DNA of 34,514 nucleotides. Source: JAZLEZ01 sp045615505. GTDB taxonomy: Bacteria > Spirochaetota > Spirochaetia > Sphaerochaetales > Sphaerochaetaceae. The stretch covers positions 1 through 34,514 of the forward strand of contig JAZLEZ010000064.1 in the NCBI GenBank assembly GCA_045615505.1. The letters are read 5' to 3'. The notes beneath the pieces are model-generated. The model was not told where the DNA came from. It worked only from the letters and a program-made list of their open reading frames with translations, and did no database searches. This document shows, in pieces, positions 5,319 through 14,339 of this stretch. Numbering within the stretch: position 1 is the first letter of the stretch; the number at the start of each line of letters is the position of its first letter. The position numbers and the translations under genes are program-made.

Positions 5319-8102
5319 ATGAGTATTCTTACTAAATTATTCGGTACTAAAAACGAGAAAGACATTAAGGCTCTTATGCCTGTGTTGGAAAAGGTCAATT
5401 CATTCTCTGATTGGGCTTCAAAGCTGTCTGATGATGAATTTCCGGTTGTAACTCAATCTTTTAAGAATAGATTGTCCGGTGGTGAAACTCTTGATTCTTT
5501 GTTGCCTGAAGCTTTTGCATTGGCTAGGGAAGCTTCTTTCAGGGTTTTGGGAGAAAGGCACTATGATGTTCAGATTCTGGGTGCTGTTGTTCTCCATCAG
5601 GGAAAGATTCTTGAAATGAAAACAGGTGAAGGAAAAACACTTACCTGTGTACCTGCAGCCTACCTTAATGCACTTGAAGGAAAAGGTGTTCATGTAATTA
5701 CCGTCAATGATTATCTTGCTCAGAGAGATGCACAGTGGATGGGCCCTGTTTACAGGTTTCTGGGACTGTCCGTGGGTGTAATCGTTTCAATGATGGATAA
5801 TGAAAGAAGAAGAGAATCCTATAAATGTGACATTACATACGGAACAAACAATGAATTCGGCTTTGATTATCTTCGTGACAATATGAAGTACAGTTATGAT
5901 GATAAAATACAACCGAAGCACCATTACTGCATAATAGATGAAATTGACTCCATACTCATAGATGAAGCAAGAACACCTCTTATCATCTCCGGACCTGCCG
6001 ATGATGACACAATGTTGGCAAAGAATGCAGAAAGAGTGACTGCTTACCTTAAAGAATGTGAAAAAGACCCTGAAACCGGAGATTATCCGGAATTTTCACA
6101 ATTTGCCAGATTTGAAGAAGGAGCAAAACTTGAACCGGAAGGGGATTACATGCTGGATGAGAAGTCCAGACGGGTGAGCTTTACCAAAGAAGGAATGATT
6201 CATATTGAAAACATTCTTCAGAGACTCAATATCATAAGAGGCTCTCTGTATGATGATGAAAACTTTGAATACATTCACTATGTTACACAGGCAATGGTTG
6301 CAAAGTATCTGTATCATCGTGATACGGATTATGTTGTTCAGGATAATCAGGTGCAGATTGTAGATGAATTCACAGGAAGAATTCTCTACGGAAGAAGATA
6401 CAATGACGGACTGCATCAGGCAATAGAAGCAAAAGAACACATAAAAGTACTGGGAAAAAACAGAACAATGGCAACCGTAACATTCCAGAACTTCTTCAGA
6501 ATGTATGACAAACTCTCCGGAATGACAGGAACAGCAGACACTGAAGCCCTTGAATTCAATGAAATATATAAACTGGATGTAGTTGTTATTCCCACAAATG
6601 TACCGGTGCAGAGAAAAGATCTGGACGATTATGTATATCTTACGGAAGAATTCAAATTCAAAGCAATTGTAAAGGAAATAGAAAGAGTACATCAGACCGG
6701 ACAACCGATTCTGGTAGGAACAGTATCAATTGAAAAATCCGAATTACTGTCTGCATTACTCAGAAAAGCCGGAATTCCCCATGAAGTGCTTAATGCCAAA
6801 AACCACGCCAGAGAAGCAGTAATCATAGAAAACGCAGGAGCAGTAGGCTCAGTAACAATTGCCACGAATATGGCAGGAAGAGGAACGGACATTAAACTGG
6901 GCGGCTCATTGGATTATCTTGCCAGAAGAATCTGTTCTACCGAAGCTTCCGATGAAGAAATGAAAGCTGCAAGGGAAAAAGCGTATCCGCAATGGAAACA
7001 GGAGTATGAAAAAGTAAAATCGCTCGGCGGATTATATATTCTCGGAACCGAAAGACATGAATCAAGAAGAATAGACAACCAGCTCAGAGGAAGAAGCGGA
7101 AGACAGGGAGACCCGGGAGTATCCAGATTCTATGTATCATTTGACGATTCGCTGTTAAGACTGTTTGCAAAAGACAACATCAGGGCATTGGTCGGAAAAC
7201 TCGGAATGAACGACGGGGAACCACTTGAACACTCAATGGTAAGCAGAGTAATCGAATCGGCCCAGAAACATGTAGAAGAACAGAACTTTGAAATAAGAAA
7301 ACATTTGCTTGAGTATGACAATGTTCTCAATGAACAGAGAAATTTCATATATTCACAAAGAGATGAAATCCTTCAGGATAAAAACATCATAATGAGGGCA
7401 GTAAATTCCTGTTCGGACTTAATTGAAGACTGCATTGAAGAAAACTCAAAACTTACAGGAGAAAAGAGAATCTCCCAGATAGTAAAATCCGTATATGAAG
7501 ACACTGCATTCGATTATGTACCGGAAAAAGAAGACGAAAAACTGTCCGATAAAGAACTGCTTGAAAAAATGAAAGCATCTTTGAAGGAGAATATAGATAA
7601 AAAAGTTGCAATTACGGGAGTACCGGTATTCTCTTTCTTCATTCAGCAGAACTACCTCAGACAGATAGATACAGGATGGCAGAATCACCTTGAAGAACTG
7701 GAAGATTTGAGAGATGCAGTATCGCTTAGGTCCTATGCACAGAAAAACCCCCTTACTGAGTACAAATTGGAAGGATTTGACATCTTTGACGAAATGATAG
7801 ACAGGATAAAGAAAACCGTTGCAAAAATACTTAACAGGGTACAGATAAGAGCGGAAAGTAATCCCGGAATGAGAAGACAAAGAACAGTAACGGAATCACA
7901 TTCTTCAAAGATGCAGTTTTCTGATATTACACAGAAACAGCTTGAGAATGCAAGAAATGCCTCTGTAAACAGCAACATTCAGGTAGTAAGGCAGGGGCAG
8001 AAAATCGGAAGAAATGATCCTTGTCCCTGTGGAAGCGGAAAAAAGTATAAAAATTGCTGCGGAAGAAACCGCGGAAGTGGTATAATTGACTCAAATGGGT
8101 AA
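5319..8102 (+). CDS. secA: Preprotein translocase ATPase SecA
   Basis: The 927-residue protein is a full-length SecA, the motor that drives preproteins through SecYEG. It shows Walker A MKTGEGKT (residues 100-107), Walker B and DEAD-box-like DEIDSILIDEARTPLIISG, the preprotein cross-linking region around YEYIHYVTQAMVAK-type sequence, SGMTGTADTEA, the second nucleotide-fold motifs VTIATNMAGRGTDIKLGG and QLRGRSGRQGDPG, and the C-terminal zinc/SecB-binding tail NDPCPCGSGKKYKNCCG. Codon choice shifts partway through: from about 6.2 kb onward A-ending codons dominate, while the first 700 bases use many T-ending codons. The 3' end overlaps the next gene by eight bases. The start has a -10 box only seven bases upstream and no ribosome site. 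Confidence 0.97.
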   Translation: MSILTKLFGTKNEKDIKALMPVLEKVNSFSDWASKLSDDEFPVVTQSFKNRLSGGETLDSLLPEAFALAREASFRVLGERHYDVQILGAVVLHQGKILEMKTGEGKTLTCVPAAYLNALEGKGVHVITVNDYLAQRDAQWMGPVYRFLGLSVGVIVSMMDNERRRESYKCDITYGTNNEFGFDYLRDNMKYSYDDKIQPKHHYCIIDEIDSILIDEARTPLIISGPADDDTMLAKNAERVTAYLKECEKDPETGDYPEFSQFARFEEGAKLEPEGDYMLDEKSRRVSFTKEGMIHIENILQRLNIIRGSLYDDENFEYIHYVTQAMVAKYLYHRDTDYVVQDNQVQIVDEFTGRILYGRRYNDGLHQAIEAKEHIKVLGKNRTMATVTFQNFFRMYDKLSGMTGTADTEALEFNEIYKLDVVVIPTNVPVQRKDLDDYVYLTEEFKFKAIVKEIERVHQTGQPILVGTVSIEKSELLSALLRKAGIPHEVLNAKNHAREAVIIENAGAVGSVTIATNMAGRGTDIKLGGSLDYLARRICSTEASDEEMKAAREKAYPQWKQEYEKVKSLGGLYILGTERHESRRIDNQLRGRSGRQGDPGVSRFYVSFDDSLLRLFAKDNIRALVGKLGMNDGEPLEHSMVSRVIESAQKHVEEQNFEIRKHLLEYDNVLNEQRNFIYSQRDEILQDKNIIMRAVNSCSDLIEDCIEENSKLTGEKRISQIVKSVYEDTAFDYVPEKEDEKLSDKELLEKMKASLKENIDKKVAITGVPVFSFFIQQNYLRQIDTGWQNHLEELEDLRDAVSLRSYAQKNPLTEYKLEGFDIFDEMIDRIKKTVAKILNRVQIRAESNPGMRRQRTVTESHSSKMQFSDITQKQLENARNASVNSNIQVVRQGQKIGRNDPCPCGSGKKYKNCCGRNRGSGIIDSNG
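8078..8086 (+). promoter_or_regulatory. Extended -10 promoter inside the end of secA
   Basis: TGGTATAAT is a perfect extended -10 (TGn plus TATAAT). It lies within secA codons, and its last base is eight bases before the ATG at 8095. It would give the downstream cluster its own leaderless transcript. Confidence 0.5.
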
Positions 8103-8583
8103 TTTGAACACAGTTGATTTTATTATTTTGATTCTTGTTGTGTTATTCGGAATTCAGGGAGCATTCAAAGGATTTATTGAAGAACTTGCCCAGAAGTTCG
8201 GCTTTGTATTCGGATTTCTGTTTGCTCTGATGTTCTGTCAATCCGTATGTTCTCTGTTATTTTCCGGGGTTTCAGTGCCATTGTGGCTGTCCTCAGGCAT
8301 TTCCTACACAGTATTGTTTATGACAGGATATCTGATGATAAAAGGAGTAAGCTCTCTGATAAAAGGTGTGACTGACTCCGATGCAGTGACATTTTTGGAC
8401 AGTTTTATGGGATTTGTTCTGGGTGTGATAGAAATGACAATAATCTGCGGAGCATTGATTATGCTTTTGGGACATCAGAAGCTAGTAAACCTTTCTTCTT
8501 CTTTTGACGGAAGTTTGCTTAACAGCAGAATTGTAAATCCTCTTTTCCAAACACTGGTTTCAATTGCACATAAGGTAATCTGA
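8095..8583 (+). CDS. CvpA-family inner-membrane protein
   Basis: The 162-residue product has four hydrophobic helices: VDFIILILVVLFGIQGAF, FGFVFGFLFALMFC, an SSGISYTVLFMTGYLMI segment, and FMGFVLGVIEMTIICGALIM. The 'D..I......GG..G..KGF..E' opening (here GIQGAFKGFIEELAQ) is typical of CvpA/colicin V production proteins, a widespread membrane family whose exact role is unclear. An upstream in-frame TTG at 8086 is rejected in favour of the ATG at 8095. The gene overlaps secA by eight bases, and the next ORF begins one base after its stop, so it belongs to the secA-to-helicase cluster. Confidence 0.75.
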   Translation: MGNLNTVDFIILILVVLFGIQGAFKGFIEELAQKFGFVFGFLFALMFCQSVCSLLFSGVSVPLWLSSGISYTVLFMTGYLMIKGVSSLIKGVTDSDAVTFLDSFMGFVLGVIEMTIICGALIMLLGHQKLVNLSSSFDGSLLNSRIVNPLFQTLVSIAHKVI

Positions 8584-8584
8584 T

Positions 8585-9679
8585 ATGTTTTACGGATTGG
8601 AAAACACTCAGCCGGAAGTATCTGAAATGATGGAAAAACTGGTAAATGAAAATTCATTTCCCAAGTGTTCTTTATTCTGCGGACCCAAGTACAGTTCAAG
8701 AATGTATGCCGCCATGGCACTTGCAAAAAGCTTCAATGCGGATTTTGACAGTACAGTCATTATTTCGGACAGGGATTACGGTTACAGAGTCTCCTGTGCT
8801 TTGCGTTTGCTGGAAAGCGCAAGAAACAAGGCTGCAAGAATATTTTTCAAACAGACATTGGAAGTATTTCTCAAACAGTACCACGGAGCATTGCTTGACA
8901 GCGCATCAGCTGCAGGAAGAAAAAAATTCTCCGATGCAGGGGATTGTATGGATATGTTGTCCGGCCTTGATATTGTAGCGGATAATGATATTCCGACATT
9001 CTGTTCAAAGTTTTCCAAATCCCTTGAAGCTCTGGGATATTCAAAAACTGCCGGTGTTTCAATAGTACAGATAAGGGCAATTCAGGAATGGATCTGTACT
9101 TCATCACTGGACGGCAAACAGAAATTCATCATTATTGAAGGCCTTGAATACGCAACATCTTCTGCATCAAATTGCCTGCTTAAGACTTTGGAAGAACCCC
9201 CTGAGGACACTCATTTTATACTTCTTGCAGAAAACGCCGGAAGAATACTTCCCACAATACTCAGCAGAGTACAGAAATTTGTATTCAAACCGTTCACTGA
9301 AAAAGAAAAAAACTATGTCTTGAACTCCTTATTCGTAAATCCCTCACAGTACAAGGATATTAAGACTTTTTTCATAGTTTACAGCGGAGTGGATGAAGAA
9401 CTTTTACAGGAAAGTGCAGATTCTCTGGTTGCAGGAAGGGACTTTGGATTTCCTAATCTTGTTAAAGAACTGGAAAAGAACCAGTGCTGGGACAGATTTT
9501 TTGAGATTGTGATAGATAAACTGTATGAGCTTTACAAAACGGATACGATAAAATATTTATCCGTGAGCAAACTTGTCTCAGACATAGAAAACCAAATTAA
9601 GAAAGCAAGGCTTTATAATCAGACAAAACGCCTGACATTGGATTATGTTGTTTTCAGTATTCAGGAGACTTTGAAATGA
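8585..9679 (+). CDS. holB: DNA polymerase III delta-prime-like clamp-loader subunit
   Basis: The 364-residue protein has the clamp-loader core SLDGKQKFIIIEGLEYATSS, then SASNCLLKTLEEPPEDTHFI, then LLAENAGRILPTILSRVQKF. This is the sensor/SRC region of HolB/DnaX proteins, with SRV in place of SRC. The P-loop position reads FCGPKYSSRMYAAMALA and lacks the GKT residues, consistent with the delta-prime subunit, which does not hydrolyse ATP. Delta-prime helps open and load the sliding clamp for replication. Its stop overlaps the start of the histidine kinase gene (ATGA). A more distant AAA+ relative cannot be fully excluded, but the LEEPP motif makes the call strong. Confidence 0.85.
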   Translation: MFYGLENTQPEVSEMMEKLVNENSFPKCSLFCGPKYSSRMYAAMALAKSFNADFDSTVIISDRDYGYRVSCALRLLESARNKAARIFFKQTLEVFLKQYHGALLDSASAAGRKKFSDAGDCMDMLSGLDIVADNDIPTFCSKFSKSLEALGYSKTAGVSIVQIRAIQEWICTSSLDGKQKFIIIEGLEYATSSASNCLLKTLEEPPEDTHFILLAENAGRILPTILSRVQKFVFKPFTEKEKNYVLNSLFVNPSQYKDIKTFFIVYSGVDEELLQESADSLVAGRDFGFPNLVKELEKNQCWDRFFEIVIDKLYELYKTDTIKYLSVSKLVSDIENQIKKARLYNQTKRLTLDYVVFSIQETLK

Positions 9680-10863
9680 ACGGTTTTGCAGAAAAAGCCA
9701 GCAGTAAAGTAGATAAACTTTCTGAAGAACAGATTGAAAGAGTAATTAAAAACCTCAATGAGAAGCTTGAATTGAGAGAAAACATCCTGAACAATCTGGA
9801 CAGCGGATATCTTGTGCTGAATAAAGAATCAAGAATAAAGTTTTTCAACTCTTATCTTGCACAGATATTCCAGTTTGACGAACGCAGGGTTTCATTGTCA
9901 CACACCGCTGTTGATAAAATAATCAAAAACGGGGAAGTGCTTGATTTTATTAAAAAAAATGTAAAATCCGTAACCAACGAAACATACGATTTTTCTGTTT
10001 TCTCTCCGGTTTCAGGCGAAAAGAAAATCAGAATTTCCGTGGGAGGCATAAACAGAAACGAACTGGTGCTTTTTCAGTTTATGGATATAACTTTATTTGA
10101 AAAAATCAAGGTGGAGTTCAGAAAAAATGAAAGCCTTGCTCAGATGACTACAATGGCTGCATCAGTTGCCCATGAAATAAAAAACCCTCTTGCTTCCATA
10201 TCAATTTATCTTCAGTTGCTTAACAGACAGTTTGATAAGGAAGGTTCTCTGAAAAAAAAAGATGCTCAGAAGAGTCTGAATGTAATAAGTTCGGAGATAG
10301 AAAGACTGAATAAGATTGTCGTAGATTTTCTTTTTGCGGTAAAACCCATGAATGTAAATCTTAAACTGGATGACATCAATATCTGCGTGAAACGAGTATA
10401 TGAACTTGCAAAACAAGAAGCAGATTCCGAGCATATTATTCTGAAGATGAATACAGGAAGAAGCATACCTAAACTGAATATTGATTCAAATCTTATTCAG
10501 CAGTGTATTCTTAATCTGATAAGAAATGCGATTCAGTCTTTTTCTGATGAGACTGAAGACAGAAAAATTGAAATCAGTACATTTCAAGACGGTGATTATG
10601 TGAAATTGAGCGTAATTGATAACGGATGCGGAATTGAAAATGAAGCTCTGTCCAAGATTTTTGAACCGTACTATTCCACAAAACCGAACGGTACGGGGCT
10701 TGGACTTACGACTATTTTCAAGATTATTAAAGAACACGGAGGAGATGTGAATGCTGTATCGGAAGTAGGAAAAGGCTCAGTATTTACCCTATCAATTCCG
10801 GTTCCGTCCAGTGAAAGATTCAGATTGGAGAACTATGAAGAGAAATATTTTAATTGTAGATGA
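9676..10863 (+). CDS. atoS: Cytosolic sensor histidine kinase, AtoS/NtrB type
   Basis: The 395-residue kinase has no membrane helix, so it should sense a cytoplasmic signal. A coiled start (residues 10-40) leads into a PAS-like domain (LDSGYLVLNKESRIKFFNSY). The dimerisation/phosphoacceptor helix ASVAHEIKNPLASI has His166. The ATPase domain shows the N box LIQQCILNLIRNAIQSF, G1 VIDNGCGIENEAL, F box FEPYYSTK and G2 GTGLGLTTIFKIIKEHGG. These are NtrB/AtoS-class boxes, the usual partner of sigma-54 activators, and such an activator is encoded directly downstream with a 29-base overlap. The 5' end overlaps holB by four bases. The signal sensed is unknown. Confidence 0.92.
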   Translation: MNGFAEKASSKVDKLSEEQIERVIKNLNEKLELRENILNNLDSGYLVLNKESRIKFFNSYLAQIFQFDERRVSLSHTAVDKIIKNGEVLDFIKKNVKSVTNETYDFSVFSPVSGEKKIRISVGGINRNELVLFQFMDITLFEKIKVEFRKNESLAQMTTMAASVAHEIKNPLASISIYLQLLNRQFDKEGSLKKKDAQKSLNVISSEIERLNKIVVDFLFAVKPMNVNLKLDDINICVKRVYELAKQEADSEHIILKMNTGRSIPKLNIDSNLIQQCILNLIRNAIQSFSDETEDRKIEISTFQDGDYVKLSVIDNGCGIENEALSKIFEPYYSTKPNGTGLGLTTIFKIIKEHGGDVNAVSEVGKGSVFTLSIPVPSSERFRLENYEEKYFNCR

Positions 10864-12196
10864 TGAAATCAACATAAGAGAAGGACTTGTTGCTGCTGTT
10901 GAGATGGAAGGATACAACGGACTGTCTGCCCCGGACGGAAAAAAGGCACTGGAGATTATCAACACTACGGATGTTGATATGATTATTACGGATTTGAGAA
11001 TGCCTAATATGACAGGAGATGAACTGCTCAAGGTGGTTTATTCTGCTTATCCTACTATTCCTGTTGTTGTTCTCACCGGTCACGGAACAATTGAAGATGC
11101 CGTTCTTGCAATGCAGAACGGTGCTGTTGATTTTCTGACAAAACCTGTGAATCTCAACCATCTTTTTGTTTTAATCAGAAAGTGTCTTTCAAATAAAAAT
11201 ATTATTGAACAGAATAGGGAATTGCAGAAAGAGCTTGATGCAATCAAAAAAAGGGCTAACTACAACAGAATAATAGGGAAGAGTCAGAAGGTTGTTAAAC
11301 TGCTGGATAACATTCAGCTTGTGGCACCTACAAAAGCATCTGTTCTTATTACCGGTGAAAGCGGTGTGGGCAAGGAACTTGTTGCCGATGCCATTGTCAG
11401 TTTCTCTGACAGAAAGGACAAACCTTTTGTAAAAGTTCACTGTGCAGCCCTGAATTCCAATCTTCTTGAAAGTGAATTGTTCGGTCATGTAAAGGGTTCT
11501 TTCACAGGTGCAGTATCTGATAAAAAGGGCCGTTTCGAACAGGCTGACGGCGGAACTATTTTTCTAGATGAGATAGGAGAGATTGACCAGAGTACACAGA
11601 TTAAACTTCTGCGAGTTCTTCAGGAGCGTGAGTTTGAGAGGGTGGGCGGCGAGCATACAATCAAAACCGATGTAAGAGTAATTGCCGCAACCAACAGGGA
11701 TTTGGAAAAAGAAATCAGAGAGGGCAGGTTCAGAGAAGATTTGTACTACCGTCTGAATGTAGTGCGTCTGGAAGTACCTCCGCTAAGGGAAAGAAAAGAG
11801 GATCTGTTTTTGCTTTGTACGGATTTTCTGAATCTTTTCTCTTCAGAAAACAACAAGAAAATCACCGGTTTTTCAAATGATGCAAAAGCTGCTATCAACA
11901 ATTATGAATGGCCGGGAAATATCAGGGAACTGCGCAACTGTATTGAAAGTGCTGTTGTAATGTGCAGAAGCAATACCATTGAACTGAATGACCTTCCTCC
12001 CAGCGTAAGCAAAACTCAGCGAGAAGATATTATTCCATTGAATATAGGGACAACTCTGGAAGAAGCGGAAAGACAGTTCATCATCAATACTCTTAACTTC
12101 TGTAAGGGAAATAAATCAAAGGCGGCTGAAATACTGGGCATAGGGCGTAAAACCATTCTAAGAAAACTTTCTGAATATGAGGAATCTGATTTCTGA
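10835..12196 (+). CDS. atoC: Sigma-54-dependent response regulator, AtoC/NtrC type
   Basis: The 453-residue activator has three domains. The receiver (1-120) begins MKRNILIVDDEINIREG and has phosphoacceptor Asp53 in IITDLRMPN plus the LTKPV lysine. The AAA+ domain has Walker A GESGVGKE (174-181), the sigma-54 contact loop GSFTGA (221-226, with serine at the usual alanine), Walker B GGTIFLDEIGE and the arginine-finger region FREDLYYRLNVV. A Fis-type DNA-binding helix-turn-helix (KSKAAEILGIGRKTILRKL) closes it. When phosphorylated it should bind upstream sites and open sigma-54 promoters. The ATG at 10835 follows a GGAG at 10827-10830. An in-frame GTG at 10811 is less likely. It overlaps the kinase gene, and the helicase start overlaps its stop. 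Confidence 0.95.
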   Translation: MKRNILIVDDEINIREGLVAAVEMEGYNGLSAPDGKKALEIINTTDVDMIITDLRMPNMTGDELLKVVYSAYPTIPVVVLTGHGTIEDAVLAMQNGAVDFLTKPVNLNHLFVLIRKCLSNKNIIEQNRELQKELDAIKKRANYNRIIGKSQKVVKLLDNIQLVAPTKASVLITGESGVGKELVADAIVSFSDRKDKPFVKVHCAALNSNLLESELFGHVKGSFTGAVSDKKGRFEQADGGTIFLDEIGEIDQSTQIKLLRVLQEREFERVGGEHTIKTDVRVIAATNRDLEKEIREGRFREDLYYRLNVVRLEVPPLRERKEDLFLLCTDFLNLFSSENNKKITGFSNDAKAAINNYEWPGNIRELRNCIESAVVMCRSNTIELNDLPPSVSKTQREDIIPLNIGTTLEEAERQFIINTLNFCKGNKSKAAEILGIGRKTILRKLSEYEESDF

Positions 12197-14295
12197 TGAA
12201 CGGAGATGATATTACTCAGATTTTTGATGTAGGCGGTCTTCTCAGTCAGTGCATTGAAAATTATGAATACAGGGAAAGTCAGCTCAATATGGCTCAGGAT
12301 GTTCTTTCCTGTTATGAAAAACCGTCTGTTTATGCAATAGAGGCAGGTACAGGCATAGGAAAGAGTTTTTCTTACCTGATTCCTGCATTGTTCTATGCTT
12401 TTGATGATCCTCAGGACAGGACTGTAATTGCTACTTCTACCATAAACCTGCAAAAACAGCTCATTGAAAAAGATTTGCCGACTCTTTTCAGGATGTTCGA
12501 CAAAAACTGCAATATTGCCCTTGCCGTGGGCAGAAACAACTATCTTTGTCTCAGAAGGCTTGCAGAGGAGATGTCTTCTATCCCGCTGTTTCAGGACGAT
12601 GAAACTTCTGAAATTTCCCGAATAAATGCTTTTGCCAATAGCAGTGAAACAGGCCTGCGTACGGATTATCCGGCAAGGCTTGATTCCAATTTCTGGAATA
12701 CTGTTTGTTCTGACGCTGATTTCTGCCTTGCTTCAAAGTGTCCTTATTTCTCTCAGTGTTTCTATTTCAAGTCCAAAAAGGAACTTTCAAATGCTTCAAT
12801 AATAATCTGCAATCACCATCTGCTCTTTGTTGACAGCAATTCACGCCATCAGACTTGTACGGATTACTCGGAGGACTGTATATTACCTCCGTTCAGACAT
12901 CTTGTAATTGATGAAGCGCACAATATTGAGCGCCATGCAACCGACTTGTTTACAAATGAGTATTCAAGCTACCTTTTAAGGCACCAAACTGATTATATTT
13001 ATGATCCGCGTCTGAAAAACACAAAGGCTCTCAGAATGTTGGAAGAACTCTCGTCTTTCTGTTCCGATAAGAAACTGCCAGAAGATATTATCAATTATTT
13101 TTCTGTAGTGAATTCCAATGCAGAGACTTTGAATATGGCCCTGCTTAATCAGCTTGAGTATTCCGGTCTTGCTCATATTCTTCTTACCAAGTCCAATGTT
13201 CAAAAAATTCTTTCCGATGTTAAGTCAACAGCTGAATCTTTGTTGTCAAATGCTGCTGTTCTTGTCTCCAAGTTGTCTGCTTTTTCTTCAAAGTTATCTG
13301 TTCCGGAGGAGAAAAAGGCACGCGTGGATGAACTGAATGTACATACAGGAAGAATCAAGGATGTATTGAGTGTTCTCAAGTCTTTTCTCAATGTTTCGGA
13401 ATGGACTGATGATGTTTACTATCTTGAAACAGAAAAGCACGGGCAGTTTAAGTATGTTACTTTCAAGATTGCTCCTATTAAGGTGTCTGATATTTTGAGG
13501 GATGCTCTTTTTTCCAAGGTTGACAGTGTTGTTCTTACCAGTGCTACTTTGGATTTACATGACGATTTCAATTTTTTTGCAACTTCTGTGGGTTTGCCTG
13601 TTGACGGAAAGTTATTTGTTAAAAGGGTTTATGATTCTCCATTTGATTACCGGCACCGTCTTATGCTTCTTACACCTTACGATGCTCCGGATTTCAACAA
13701 GGATAATGTTGATGAATATGCTTCATATTTAATCAATTCAGTTTATGATGCTGTTTCTTCTTCAGGCGGAGGTTCTCTTGTTCTGTTTACCAGTATCAAG
13801 CTTATGGAGTATGTTTATGAAAATCTAAGTCCCCGTTTTGCCAATATAAATCTGAAATGTATGAAGCAGGGGGATAAGGACAGATATTCTCTGCTTCAGG
13901 ATTTTATTTCCGATACGGACAGTGTTCTTTTTGCCACAGACAGTTTCTGGGAGGGTGTTGATGCTCCCGGTAATACTTTAAGACTTGTGATAATTACAAA
14001 ATTGCCTTTCCGTATGCCCGATGAACCTATTTACAAGGCCCGTTATGCTATGCTTGAAAAAAACGGAATGAGCGGATTTTTCTGTTTGTCGCTGCCTGAT
14101 GCAACAATGAGACTGAAGCAGGGGTACGGTCGTCTGATGAGGCATACAAGCGACAAGGGGATTGTTCTTATTCTTGACAGCCGCATTGTGACCAGAAGTT
14201 ACGGGTCAATGATGCTGTCTTCTCTGCCGGAAAGCTATCATCCGGATACTTCTCTTGATACTGTCAATCAGAAGATCGAAAGCTTCCTTTTCTGA
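12196..14295 (+). CDS. DinG/XPD-like superfamily 2 DNA helicase
   Basis: The 699-residue protein has the motifs of the DinG-XPD group: Walker A YAIEAGTGIGKSFSYLIPAL, an iron-sulfur-style cysteine cluster (CSDADFCLASKCPYFSQC), the NHHLLF segment, DEAH box HLVIDEAHNIERHA, LTSATLDLH (motif III), TDSFWEGVDAPG, and QGYGRLMRHTSDKGIVLILD (motif VI). Members unwind DNA 5' to 3' in repair or at replication-transcription conflicts. It starts in the TGATGA overlap with the response-regulator gene, making it the last member of the secA-to-helicase cluster. Which duty it performs in spirochaetes is not known from sequence. Confidence 0.9.
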   Translation: MNGDDITQIFDVGGLLSQCIENYEYRESQLNMAQDVLSCYEKPSVYAIEAGTGIGKSFSYLIPALFYAFDDPQDRTVIATSTINLQKQLIEKDLPTLFRMFDKNCNIALAVGRNNYLCLRRLAEEMSSIPLFQDDETSEISRINAFANSSETGLRTDYPARLDSNFWNTVCSDADFCLASKCPYFSQCFYFKSKKELSNASIIICNHHLLFVDSNSRHQTCTDYSEDCILPPFRHLVIDEAHNIERHATDLFTNEYSSYLLRHQTDYIYDPRLKNTKALRMLEELSSFCSDKKLPEDIINYFSVVNSNAETLNMALLNQLEYSGLAHILLTKSNVQKILSDVKSTAESLLSNAAVLVSKLSAFSSKLSVPEEKKARVDELNVHTGRIKDVLSVLKSFLNVSEWTDDVYYLETEKHGQFKYVTFKIAPIKVSDILRDALFSKVDSVVLTSATLDLHDDFNFFATSVGLPVDGKLFVKRVYDSPFDYRHRLMLLTPYDAPDFNKDNVDEYASYLINSVYDAVSSSGGGSLVLFTSIKLMEYVYENLSPRFANINLKCMKQGDKDRYSLLQDFISDTDSVLFATDSFWEGVDAPGNTLRLVIITKLPFRMPDEPIYKARYAMLEKNGMSGFFCLSLPDATMRLKQGYGRLMRHTSDKGIVLILDSRIVTRSYGSMMLSSLPESYHPDTSLDTVNQKIESFLF

Positions 14296-14303
14296 AAATT
14301 TGC

Positions 14304-14331
14304 TTGCATAAATGTTGTTATGATGTACAAT
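14304..14331 (+). promoter_or_regulatory. Promoter of the 14340 gene, leaderless layout
   Basis: TTGCAT (14304-14309), a 16-base spacer and TACAAT (14326-14331). The ATG at 14340 comes eight bases after the -10. No Shine-Dalgarno sequence is present. Confidence 0.5.
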
Positions 14332-14339
14332 TATTTTCA

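Noticed and set aside
6096..6704. 202-codon minus-strand frame inside secA
   Set aside because: It lies opposite the conserved middle of SecA. It is rich in Phe, Cys and Tyr as expected for antisense of acidic/A-rich codons, with no ribosome site.
14304..14339. Upstream extension of the winged-helix gene
   Set aside because: It runs through the likely promoter, and the extra residues add nothing to the winged-helix start.
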